The notes under the pieces were generated by a model. That model was not told the origin of the DNA, ran no database searches, and worked only from the letters and a program-made list of their open reading frames with translations. A program made the translations under genes and the position numbers. This document shows, piece after piece, positions 56,628 to 64,000 of a stretch of 64,000 bases of DNA; positions within the stretch are counted from its first letter, which is position 1; each line of letters starts with the position of its first letter. Origin of the DNA: Candidatus Thiodiazotropha sp. (ex Myrtea sp. 'scaly one' KF741663) (GTDB taxonomy: Bacteria > Pseudomonadota > Gammaproteobacteria > Chromatiales > Chromatiaceae); NCBI GenBank assembly GCA_025655555.1, contig JAHXIQ010000002.1:186001-250000 (forward strand), written 5' to 3'.

Positions 56628-57233
56628 ATGCCAAATAATAAACGCGAACTGCAAAGGCGGATCGCCTATGAAGCCGCCCGACTCATGACTGAATACCAGT
56701 CGGATGATCTTGCCTTCGCATGCCAGAAAGCAGCCAATAAACTGGGCGTTTCCAGACGCCAGCAGATGCCCACACGCGAAGAGATCGAAGAGGCGCTTCG
56801 AGAACAACAAAGACTGCTGAGGGGTGACGAACAACAGCAAGCCTTACAACAGTTGCGTCGGAATGCCTTACAGGCAATGCAGGCCCTGGACCGGTTTAGC
56901 CCTATTCTTGTGGGCTCTGTTTATCAGGGCACTGCAGACAGTAACAGCCAAATTAAACTACATCTCTTTGCAGATACGCCTGAGGACGTACTCTTTACCC
57001 TCAGCGATCTGCAGATACCTTGGCAAGAAGGCCAGCGGACACTTACCTTTCCCAATGGTCGGCGACAAGAGACACCTGCCTTTAACTTTAGCGCAGACGG
57101 TGTCGCATTCGAATTACTTGTGCTGCCGGCAAGGTTATCCCATAACCGACCACTCGACCCACTGGACAATCAGCCCATCCAGGGTGCAAATCTCAAACAG
57201 CTTCAGACCCTGGTTGCCCTGTGTCCTTCATGA
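56628..57233 (+). CDS. Conserved protein of unknown function with a nucleotidyltransferase-like motif
   Basis: A 201-residue protein. The first half is helical and rich in Arg, Glu and Gln (residues 5-90), starting with REL(Q)RRIAYEAARLM and a long amphipathic helix. The second half begins with SPILVGSVYQGTAD, then IKLHLFADTPEDV, whose GS followed by a hydrophobic strand ending in Asp recalls the core of the nucleotidyltransferase fold. The second metal-binding Asp is not obvious, so activity is doubtful. Homologues in sulfur gammaproteobacteria seem to exist under misleading names. It starts 11 bases after the PBP1a gene and is probably in its operon. Confidence 0.7.
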   Translation: MPNNKRELQRRIAYEAARLMTEYQSDDLAFACQKAANKLGVSRRQQMPTREEIEEALREQQRLLRGDEQQQALQQLRRNALQAMQALDRFSPILVGSVYQGTADSNSQIKLHLFADTPEDVLFTLSDLQIPWQEGQRTLTFPNGRRQETPAFNFSADGVAFELLVLPARLSHNRPLDPLDNQPIQGANLKQLQTLVALCPS

Positions 57234-57259
57234 TAAACACCCGACACATCGCTACGACA

Positions 57260-57279
57260 GTTTGCCGCTAGCGGCAAAC
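57260..57279. terminator. Bidirectional palindrome between convergent genes
   Basis: A perfect 20-base palindrome, GTTTGCCG-CTAG-CGGCAAAC, centred between the stop of the plus-strand gene at 57233 and the minus-strand gltA stop at 57293. Fold-back gives an eight-base stem with a four-base loop, flanked by little T, so it can stop transcription from both sides only weakly; it could instead be a protein-binding site. Confidence 0.5.
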
Positions 57280-57292
57280 CACATACCTGGAC

Positions 57293-58594
57293 TCAGCGCT
57301 TTTCCTTCGGGATGTAGTCACGACGCGGATGACCCTTGTATATCTGTCGCGGCCGACCTATTTTCTGGCGCGGATCATCCATCATCTCCAACCAGTGGGC
57401 CACCCAGCCTACCGTACGGGCGATCGCGAACATCACCGTGAACATATTGTTAGGGATACCAAGCGCCCGATAGATAATGCCGGAATAGAAGTCGACATTG
57501 GGATAGAGCTTACGCTCGATGAAGTACTCATCATTAAGCGCGATCTCTTCCAGACGCTGCGCCAGCTCAAACATCGGATTGTTTGTATCGACCAGCTTCT
57601 CTAAAACCTCGTGGCAGACCTCGCGAATGATGCCGGCACGGGGGTCATACTTTTTATAGACCCGATGCCCAAAGCCCATTAAACGAAAGCTGTCATCCTT
57701 ATCCTTCGCTTTGGCAATATATTTGTCGATTTGAGAAACGTCGCCGATCTCGCTGAGCATGTCCAAAACCGCCTCGTTGGCACCCCCATGTGCCGGCCCC
57801 CAGAGCGAGGCAATACCAGCCGCGATACAAGCAAAAGGGTTAGCCAGCGAACTGCCGGCCAGACGTACTGTGGAAGTACTGGCGTTCTGCTCATGATCAG
57901 CGTGCAGAATAAAGAGCAGATTGAGCGCCTTCTCGGCCACGGGATCCACCTCATAATCCTCACACGGATTGGCGTACATCATGTGCAGCAGATTGGCACA
58001 ATATGAGAGGTCATTGCGAGGATACATGATCGCTTCGCCGACGCTGTGCTTATAACTTGCCGCAGCAATCGTCGGCATCTTGGCAATCAGGCGGTGAGCC
58101 GCCACCTGGCGCTGAGCCGGATCGTTGATATCCAGTGAATCATGATAAAACGCTGATAAAGACCCGACCACACCCACCATGATGGCCATCGGGTGAGCAT
58201 CATAATGGAAGCCGTCAAAAAAATGCTTCAGGGTTTCATTGAGCATGGTATGGCGACTGATGAGCTGACTGAAATCGGTCAACTCTGTCTGCGTCGGAAG
58301 CTCATTATTCAACAGCAAATAGGCCGTTTCGATGAAATCACCACTCTTGGCCAACTGCTCAATGGGATAACCCCGGTATTCAAGAATCCCGACCTCACCC
58401 TGAATGAAGGTGATCTTGCTCTGGCAACTGGCCGTCGACATGAAACCTGGATCGTAGGTAAAAACTCCAGCCTCGGAGTAAAGTGACGAAACGTCGATAG
58501 CAGGCGGTCCCTGCACGGACTCCCTGACAGGCAACTTGATAGAAACGCCCGTTTCGTCATTAGTCAATGTGAAATATTTTCGATTATCCGCCAT
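57293..58594 (-). CDS. gltA: Citrate synthase (type II, hexameric)
   Basis: A 433-residue enzyme that joins acetyl-CoA and oxaloacetate to make citrate. Catalytic residues fall in [27 protein letters not shown] and [14 protein letters not shown]. The length and the N-terminal ~50-residue beta-rich extension ([16 protein letters not shown]) are those of the NADH-sensitive Gram-negative type. Ends convergently with the gene at 56628. Confidence 0.97.
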   Translation of the reverse strand: MADNRKYFTLTNDETGVSIKLPVRESVQGPPAIDVSSLYSEAGVFTYDPGFMSTASCQSKITFIQGEVGILEYRGYPIEQLAKSGDFIETAYLLLNNELPTQTELTDFSQLISRHTMLNETLKHFFDGFHYDAHPMAIMVGVVGSLSAFYHDSLDINDPAQRQVAAHRLIAKMPTIAAASYKHSVGEAIMYPRNDLSYCANLLHMMYANPCEDYEVDPVAEKALNLLFILHADHEQNASTSTVRLAGSSLANPFACIAAGIASLWGPAHGGANEAVLDMLSEIGDVSQIDKYIAKAKDKDDSFRLMGFGHRVYKKYDPRAGIIREVCHEVLEKLVDTNNPMFELAQRLEEIALNDEYFIERKLYPNVDFYSGIIYRALGIPNNMFTVMFAIARTVGWVAHWLEMMDDPRQKIGRPRQIYKGHPRRDYIPKEKR

Positions 58595-59005
58595 TGTTTA
58601 CTCCATAGAGTTGCTACTGGCCAACCTAACAAAATGCATACTTAACCCTGCAGGCCCATTGTGAAAAGCACCTGTTCTGTCAGGGTACAGATTGTAGAGT
58701 GAAATATGCCGCTGGAAAAAGTAAGCCTTCTCAGTACCTGGCAATCTGGTACAAAACAAGCTCAGCCCCAGATAGAGAGGCCCCCGGGAAATGGTTAATA
58801 CTACCAACCGGGGCAACAAACAGTCTTCGTCATTCCAACACTCACACCTCAATCCTTATAAGTATTTTTTAATTGGGCATTAGTATAGGCCCAGATCACC
58901 ACCGAAGATCAAGCCTTATATATAAATGATGACTATTGGTTTTTTCAAATACCAATGTTCAAACTGGCGCTATGACCGCAAACAGCAGATAAACAGGCCT
59001 GGGAG
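58595..59005. other. Intergenic region upstream of gltA
   Basis: No supported gene in these 411 bases. They follow the KamA-family gene and precede gltA, both on the minus strand, so they must carry the gltA promoter and the KamA gene's transcription end. No clear hairpin with T run and no convincing promoter boxes were identified. Short open frames here lack ribosome-binding sites. Confidence 0.5.
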
Positions 59006-60379
59006 CTATTCAAAAAAGAATTTCTTCTCACCAAAAGCGGGCTTGAGCTGATCCAGCCAGGTTGCCTGCTCATCAAACCGGGCAAAAAATGGCCGCTGCA
59101 CCCAATCCGGATCTCTTGCCTGGATGAAGCGGAGCACAAAGACCTTCTCCCCCTGGATCTCCGTAACCCCTTGTACTTCAACCTTGCCCGGCAGGGCGCT
59201 CATGCTTGGCCCCCGAGCCGTTCTGCCCAGTCCGGAAACGCGTCGCATCGCATCACGGTAGATCTCCCAGGCGCGAAAGAGCGGCACCTCGAAATGGTGG
59301 CGAGAACCCGTATCGCGCTCAACGAACATATAATAGGGAATGATGCCCAGCTTGACCTGCTCTTGCCATAGGTCGACCCATGCGTGCGGATCGTCATTGA
59401 TATGTGCCAGCAAGGGGCCCTGGCTGCGAATCTCCGCACCCGCTCCGCGCAACCTGCCGATTGCCGCCCTGGCAATGGCGGTACCCATCTCCCTTGCGTG
59501 GTTGTAATGGGCCATGATAGCGACATGCTTGCCGGCGATGGTCAGATGGTGCAACAACTCTATCAGCTCGTCCGCATCCTCATCGGTGACAAAGCGTTGC
59601 GGCCAGAAGGTCAGGGCCTTGGTACCGATTCTGATGCTCCGTATATGGCTGAAATCGGGATGCAGCAGAGGCTCGAGATAAGCCTTGAGCTGCCGGCTCT
59701 TCATGACCATGGGATCTCCGCCGGTAACCAGCAGATCCGTGACCTCCTGATGATCCCTCAAATAATCGTGCAGCTTTCCTGCTTCTGTGGTTGCCATACG
59801 CAGTGACTTGTCGCCAATGAATTGAGCCCAACGAAAGCAGAAACTGCAATAAGAATGGCATGTCTGTCCCTGACTGGGGAAAAAGAGCACTGTCTCGCGA
59901 TATTTATGCTGCAACCCGACAATCGGATCCCCATTTTCATCTCGCGGCACGTTCAGCTCAAGCTGACCGGCGGGGTGGGGATTGAGTTGCGCTCTGATCT
60001 CGTCTGCGACCGCCTTGAGTCCCTGTTTATCCATGCCCGACCGATGCGCCATTGCCATGTGGTCGTAGTGAGCATCTGACAACATGCCTCGCTGAGGAAA
60101 GGTGAGCTGGAATATTGGGTCCTCGGGCACTCGGTCCCAATCAATCAACTCACGAATGACGTAGTCATTGACACGGAAGGGCAGTACAGAAGCAACCACC
60201 TGCATCTCAAAACGCAGTGACTCAGGTAACGAGCGCAGCGCGTCGATCGCCCCTAGATCTCTTTGTGTATAAACCTTAAACCGCTCTGGCTCACGATCGA
60301 AATCGACAGCGTGAATCGACGTACGGCTCAATGTCGATGTAATAGGCATCATCAAACCCTCAATGTCCTCCGCAGTCAT
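59006..60379 (-). CDS. KamA-family radical SAM protein (lysine 2,3-aminomutase-like)
   Basis: A 457-residue radical S-adenosylmethionine enzyme. The cluster-binding cysteines C174, C178 and C181 lie in TCHSYCSFCFRW, followed by VTGGDPMVM and a TIM-barrel-type core. Near the C-terminus MSALPGKVEVQG holds the lysine that probably binds pyridoxal phosphate, in a degenerate form of the aminomutase PGGGGK motif. It is longer than EpmB (~340) and lacks a linked EF-P gene. Substrate unknown: lysine or another amino acid. ATGs at 60352/60349 behind GAGGG are a good alternative start. Confidence 0.85.
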   Translation of the reverse strand: MTAEDIEGLMMPITSTLSRTSIHAVDFDREPERFKVYTQRDLGAIDALRSLPESLRFEMQVVASVLPFRVNDYVIRELIDWDRVPEDPIFQLTFPQRGMLSDAHYDHMAMAHRSGMDKQGLKAVADEIRAQLNPHPAGQLELNVPRDENGDPIVGLQHKYRETVLFFPSQGQTCHSYCSFCFRWAQFIGDKSLRMATTEAGKLHDYLRDHQEVTDLLVTGGDPMVMKSRQLKAYLEPLLHPDFSHIRSIRIGTKALTFWPQRFVTDEDADELIELLHHLTIAGKHVAIMAHYNHAREMGTAIARAAIGRLRGAGAEIRSQGPLLAHINDDPHAWVDLWQEQVKLGIIPYYMFVERDTGSRHHFEVPLFRAWEIYRDAMRRVSGLGRTARGPSMSALPGKVEVQGVTEIQGEKVFVLRFIQARDPDWVQRPFFARFDEQATWLDQLKPAFGEKKFFFE

Positions 60380-60846
60380 GCGGATTTTATTTGAATCGTT
60401 TAGGAACGCCCTGATTGTTCACCGTACAGATTTTTAGCACGCGAACATTTATCGTAATTCTCTTGCGGGCGGAAAAGGCTAGATACCCTAACAAAATATC
60501 GCTGGCAGGGCAAAACAAGGGCCACAACAGAAATAGCGGCAAAGCAATAATTAGCATATATCGCTGCATTTTATAAGCATTTGGCAGCATTTAATGGTAT
60601 TTTTCTACGCTGACATAAACCAAGAAATTCTATGGACCCAGTCCAACTAACACATGCCGGAGGGATTAATGCATTGAATAAGGGACCTTTACCTACTTGG
60701 ATTTCCCCATAAAAAACCTCTCACCACAGTCAAGCTATAAAACATGACTTGAGACTATGCATCTGCTCCCACACAGGCCATAATGATTCTTATGTGCCCA
60801 TAACTTTTATCAACAATGATCGCGCTGGATTGAACAAAGGAACACC
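60380..60846. other. Intergenic region upstream of sucC
   Basis: A 467-base gap between the divergent KamA-family and sucCD genes, AT-rich and expected to hold promoters for both. A minus-strand frame of 67 codons (60387-60590) has a hydrophobic start but no ribosome-binding site and is not called. A good ribosome-binding site, AAAGGA, lies at 60836-60841. No tRNA, riboswitch or clear operator was recognised. Confidence 0.5.
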
Positions 60847-62010
60847 ATGAACTTACACGAATACCAAGCAAAATCCCTGTTTGCAGAGTACGGACTGCCT
60901 GTCCCTCAGGGACAGGCAGTCGCCAGCCCCCTGGAGGCCCGCGCAGCGGCCCAGTCGCTGGGCGGGAAAGTCTGGGTCGTCAAGGCGCAAGCCCATACCG
61001 GTGGCCGCGGAAAGGCAGGGGGGGTCAAGCTGGCTCACTCTCTGGATGAGGTTGAGGAGGCCGCTCATCAGATTTTAGGTATGACCCTGGTCACCAACCA
61101 GACCGGCCCGCAAGGCTTGCCAGTCAACCGGGTATTGGTGGAAGAGGGCAGTGAGATAGCCCGTGAGCTCTACCTGGGCGCACTGCTGGACAGGGCCAAC
61201 TCACGCATCGTCTTTATGGCCTCCGCCGCAGGCGGCATGAACATTGAGGAGGTTGCGGCAAAAACACCGGAAAAGATCCTCACAACACTGGTCAATCCCG
61301 CCACAGGCATGCTGCCTTACCAGTGCAGAAAACTGGCTTTTGGACTCGGCCTGCAGGGTGACCAGATCAAGCAATTCTCGAAAATCATGATGGGGCTCTA
61401 CCGACTCTACATTGACAAGGATGTGAGCCTTATCGAGATCAACCCATTGATCGTGACACGAAGCGGGGACCTGATCGCCCTCGATGCAAAAATCAATCTC
61501 GACAGCAATGCACTCTATCGCCAGCAGGGCCTGCTCGCTATGCGCGATCCGACCCAGGAAGACGAGAAGGAAGCTGCTGCCGCACAACATGACCTCAACT
61601 ACATCACCCTCGACGGCAGTATCGGTTGCATGGTCAACGGCGCCGGTCTCGCCATGGCCACCATGGACATGGTCAAACTGCACGGGGGGGAACCGGCGAA
61701 CTTCCTCGACGTCGGCGGTGGTGCCACCGCCGAGAGAGTCACGGAAGCGTTCAAGCTGATTCTTTCGGACGAGAAGGTTAAGACAGTTTTGGTCAATATT
61801 TTTGGCGGCATCGTTCGCTGCGACCTGATTGCCGAAGGCGTTATCACAGCGGCAAAGAATGTCGGCGTACAGGTACCCGTCGTGGTCAGGTTGGAAGGCA
61901 CCAATGCCGAACAGGGACTCAAGATGCTGCAAGAGAGCGGCCTCGACTTCCTAACCGCCCAAGGATTCACCGAAGCTGCCCAGAAAGCGGTCGCCGCTGC
62001 TGCTGCCTGA
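60847..62010 (+). CDS. sucC: Succinate-CoA ligase (ADP-forming), beta subunit
   Basis: A 387-residue ATP-grasp protein that with SucD converts succinyl-CoA to succinate and makes ATP (or GTP) in the TCA cycle. [20 protein letters not shown] is the family N-terminus; [16 protein letters not shown] is the ATP-grasp lysine region and [13 protein letters not shown] the carboxy-terminal ligase motif. AAAGG upstream gives the start. Curiously codons 16-25 form a 29-base perfect palindrome (60893-60921). sucD follows after 31 bases. Confidence 0.97.
   Translation: MNLHEYQAKSLFAEYGLPVPQGQAVASPLEARAAAQSLGGKVWVVKAQAHTGGRGKAGGVKLAHSLDEVEEAAHQILGMTLVTNQTGPQGLPVNRVLVEEGSEIARELYLGALLDRANSRIVFMASAAGGMNIEEVAAKTPEKILTTLVNPATGMLPYQCRKLAFGLGLQGDQIKQFSKIMMGLYRLYIDKDVSLIEINPLIVTRSGDLIALDAKINLDSNALYRQQGLLAMRDPTQEDEKEAAAAQHDLNYITLDGSIGCMVNGAGLAMATMDMVKLHGGEPANFLDVGGGATAERVTEAFKLILSDEKVKTVLVNIFGGIVRCDLIAEGVITAAKNVGVQVPVVVRLEGTNAEQGLKMLQESGLDFLTAQGFTEAAQKAVAAAAA
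60893..60921. repeat. 29-base palindrome inside the start of sucC
   Basis: Arms of 14 bases (GACTGCCTGTCCCT / AGGGACAGGCAGTC) around one unpaired central base, 46 bases after the sucC start codon. It encodes [10 protein letters not shown], typical for SucC at this site, so coding constraint explains the protein, but not the choice of codons that makes the exact palindrome. It could form a very stable hairpin in the mRNA. Confidence 0.7.
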
Positions 62011-62041
62011 ACCAGAAAAAACCACAGGACTTTCAACACCA

Positions 62042-62911
62042 ATGAGCATTCTTGTCGACAAAAACACTCGCGTTATCTGCCAGGGATTTACCGGTAAGCA
62101 GGGCACCTTCCACTCTGAGCAGGCCATCGCCTATGGGACCAACCTGGTAGGCGGCGTCACGCCCGGAAAGGGTGGCCAGTCTCATCTCGATCGCCCGGTA
62201 TTTGATACTGTGCACGACGCAGTAGCGGAAACCGGCGCCGATGCCAGCATGATTTACGTACCACCGCCATTTGCCGCCGACGCCATCATCGAAGCAGCCG
62301 ACGCTGGCATACGTGTCATTGCCTGCATCACTGAGGGCATCCCGATCCTCGACATGCTGAAGGTAAAGGAGTCCCTGAAGTCTTACGATGCCCGCCTGAT
62401 CGGCCCCAACTGCCCGGGTATCATCACCCCCGGCGCCTGTAAAATAGGCATCATGCCGGGCGCTATCCATCAGCCGGGCAGGGTTGGCGTCATGTCCCGC
62501 TCTGGCACGCTGACCTACGAAGCGGTTCACCAAACCACCTTAGCCGGACTTGGGCAGAGTACCTGTGTCGGCCTTGGGGGCGACCCCATCAACGGTACCA
62601 GCTTCATCGATTGTCTCAAGCTGTTTGAGGATGACGATCAGACCGACGGTATCATTATGGTCGGTGAGATCGGCGGCTCAGCGGAAGAGGAGGCTGCCGC
62701 ATACATCCAGGCCCACGTTAACAAACCGGTAGTCGCCTATATTGCCGGCGTGACCGCACCGCCCGGTAAGCGCATGGGCCATGCGGGTGCCATCATCAGC
62801 GGCGGTAAGGGTACCGCTGAGGCCAAGTTTCAGGCCCTCGAATCGGCTGGTGCACATGTGGTTCGTTCACCTGCCGAGATGGGTAGCCACATGGCGGAGC
62901 TACTCGGCTGA
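62042..62911 (+). CDS. sucD: Succinate-CoA ligase (ADP-forming), alpha subunit
   Basis: A 289-residue subunit that binds CoA and carries the phosphohistidine. The CoA-binding Rossmann fold is at residues 1-120 ([19 protein letters not shown]), [12 protein letters not shown] follows, and the catalytic histidine is H247 in [15 protein letters not shown], matching H246 of E. coli SucD. It is co-transcribed with sucC. A hairpin follows its stop. Confidence 0.97.
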   Translation: MSILVDKNTRVICQGFTGKQGTFHSEQAIAYGTNLVGGVTPGKGGQSHLDRPVFDTVHDAVAETGADASMIYVPPPFAADAIIEAADAGIRVIACITEGIPILDMLKVKESLKSYDARLIGPNCPGIITPGACKIGIMPGAIHQPGRVGVMSRSGTLTYEAVHQTTLAGLGQSTCVGLGGDPINGTSFIDCLKLFEDDDQTDGIIMVGEIGGSAEEEAAAYIQAHVNKPVVAYIAGVTAPPGKRMGHAGAIISGGKGTAEAKFQALESAGAHVVRSPAEMGSHMAELLG

Positions 62912-62923
62912 TTCATTCCAATA

Positions 62924-62954
62924 CACCCCATGAGACACCAGTTCTCGTGGGGTG
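62924..62954 (+). terminator. Hairpin after sucD
   Basis: CACCCCATGAGA pairs with TCTCGTGGGGTG around a seven-base loop (12 pairs including one A-T/G-T wobble position), starting 12 bases after the sucD stop. No T run follows, so it may act as a 3'-end stabiliser or rho-related stop rather than a classic intrinsic terminator. Confidence 0.5.
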
Positions 62955-63099
62955 GATGTAACATGCACAGCTTGAATCTATCAACCAAGCACCACGGCAC
63001 CTGTAGATAGCGAGCACAGCCCTGCAGCAGGAGATTTGCCTGACGATCCCCAACCTCCATGGCATAATCAAACGGTTCTCCTAACACGCTGCAGAGGCA

Positions 63100-63984
63100 A
63101 TGATGCTAAGCCCCATATCCAGTCCCTATTTGTCACCCTTTGACCAAGACCATTTCCCCGATACATTTAGCAGCCAACCCCATAAGGATATCCCTGGAAA
63201 AAAGGCCTGTAAGAAATCACTGGCTAGTGAGATAAAACAACTCGATGAACTACAGCGACGCCTCTACGCCGAAGATCGGCGCTCCCTGCTGCTGATCTTT
63301 CAAGCCATGGATGCCGCCGGTAAGGACAGCACCATTCGAGCCGTCATGCGGGATGTTGACCCGAGCGGGTGTCAGGTTTTTGCGTTCAAACAACCCTCCA
63401 AGGAAGAGCTGGATCACGACTTCCTCTGGCGCACCACCCGTCGCCTGCCGGAGCGCGGGCGCATCGGCATCTTCAACAGGAGCTATTACGAGGAAACCCT
63501 GGTGGTCAGGGTCCATCCGGAATATCTGAATTCCCAGCGTATCGCTATCCCCGACAATCTGGATGACCTGTGGCATCAACGCTTCGAGGCCATTCGACAG
63601 CATGAGAGACATCTGGCTGAGAATGGTACGGTGATCATCAAATTCTGGCTCAATGTCAGCGCAGAGGAGCAACGTCGCCGCTTTCTCTCGCGTCTCAACG
63701 AGCCGGAGAAACACTGGAAATTCTCTGCCGGAGACGTGGAAGAACGTCAGCACTGGAGACAATATATGCACGCCTACCGCGAGACTTTAGCGGCTACCTC
63801 TCGGCCCTGGGCGCCATGGTATGCGATCCCGGCCGACAACAAGCCATTTATGCGCTGGCAGGTGGCGAAGTTGGTGCGTAAGACCCTTGAACGCATGGAT
63901 CCCCACTACCCTCAGGTCGACAAAGCTGCAAAAACGCGGTTTGCAGAAATGCGCCAGCGGCTGACACGGAAAACGGATAAATAG
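63100..63984 (+). CDS. PPK2-family polyphosphate kinase
   Basis: A 294-residue cytoplasmic kinase that transfers phosphate between polyphosphate and nucleotides. Walker A AMDAAGKDST is at residues 69-78 and GIFNRSYYEETLVVRVHP gives the Walker B and base-recognition region; KFWLNVSAEEQRRR and PWYAIPADNK complete the family pattern. Length suits the single-domain class I/III PPK2 (AMP- or ADP-phosphorylating); which nucleotide is used cannot be read directly. Two ATGs (63100, 63103) follow a GAGG; the second has the better spacing. It has its own gap after sucD and is probably separate. Confidence 0.92.
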   Translation: MMLSPISSPYLSPFDQDHFPDTFSSQPHKDIPGKKACKKSLASEIKQLDELQRRLYAEDRRSLLLIFQAMDAAGKDSTIRAVMRDVDPSGCQVFAFKQPSKEELDHDFLWRTTRRLPERGRIGIFNRSYYEETLVVRVHPEYLNSQRIAIPDNLDDLWHQRFEAIRQHERHLAENGTVIIKFWLNVSAEEQRRRFLSRLNEPEKHWKFSAGDVEERQHWRQYMHAYRETLAATSRPWAPWYAIPADNKPFMRWQVAKLVRKTLERMDPHYPQVDKAAKTRFAEMRQRLTRKTDK

Positions 63985-64000
63985 CCCAACTGATATCTCA

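Noticed and set aside
58598..58852. 84-codon minus-strand frame upstream of gltA
   Set aside because: No ribosome-binding site or recognisable sequence; it overlaps the expected gltA promoter region.
60387..60590. 67-codon minus-strand frame with a hydrophobic N-terminus upstream of sucC
   Set aside because: No ribosome-binding site, no family resemblance, and it lies where the promoters of two divergent genes are expected.

Overview
The window is a bacterial chromosome segment of moderately high GC, almost certainly from a gammaproteobacterium. The evidence is gene order typical of that class: argH next to an AlgZ/AlgR-type two-component pair and hemC-hemD-hemX-hemY; ponA divergent from pilMNOPQ, followed by aroK-aroB-damX and gltBD; plus ycgL, slyX, ubiD and pilU. 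The protein style resembles sulfur-oxidising Chromatiales-like lineages, but that is only an inference. I saw no rRNA, tRNA, CRISPR array, prophage or intact insertion sequence.

Layout. 1-4.3 kb is an accessory-looking stretch: the end of an OmpA-family gene, a YdjM-type membrane hydrolase, a tautomerase-fold protein and two GNAT acetyltransferases. Parts of it are AT-rich, and it is bracketed by two copies of the same 10-bp-stem hairpin. 4.3-8.6 kb is an RND efflux pump operon (adaptor and pump). 8.8-13.2 kb carries ubiD, an orphan ParA ATPase, an SDR epimerase and a ferredoxin-type flavin reductase. 13.2-16.5 kb is a second accessory stretch: a structured untranslated region, a small CxxC protein coupled to an MNT-HEPN fusion protein, a histidine phosphatase, a class I glutamine amidotransferase and a four-helix membrane protein. 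16.5-23.4 kb (minus strand) is the haem block with a dihaem cytochrome c and the AlgZR-type pair. 23.5-28.7 kb has argH, a VOC protein, an HtpX-like protease, a MazG-like pyrophosphohydrolase, rubredoxin, DUF1415 and MOSC proteins. 28.9-33 kb has pilU, glycogen phosphorylase and ycgL. 33-37.4 kb is a hybrid kinase / receiver-PAS / ArsR / SlyX operon and a peroxiredoxin. 37.7-39 kb has an ExeA-like ATPase and a small acidic protein. 39-54 kb is gltBD, damX-aroB-aroK and pilMNOPQ. 54-64 kb has PBP1a, an unknown conserved protein, citrate synthase, a KamA-family radical SAM enzyme, sucCD and a PPK2 polyphosphate kinase.

Themes: type IV pilus assembly and retraction (pilMNOPQ, pilU); cell envelope and division (PBP1a, DamX); tetrapyrrole synthesis; ammonia assimilation and TCA steps (gltBD, gltA, sucCD); storage polymers (glycogen phosphorylase, PPK2).

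The least explained signals are non-coding. They are a 268-bp element made of a 35-bp terminal inverted repeat enclosing two further palindromes, fused to the stop codon of the MazG-like gene (26760-27027); a short dispersed repeat that supplies the stop codons of two unrelated genes (15247 and 21600); an inverted pair of GTTGGGCC-type repeats (10961-11070); a 14-bp-arm palindrome inside the start of sucC (60893-60921); and the structured leader before the MNT-HEPN pair. No segment could be shown to be a new defence or signalling system; the MNT-HEPN unit and the hybrid kinase-ArsR operon are the best candidates.
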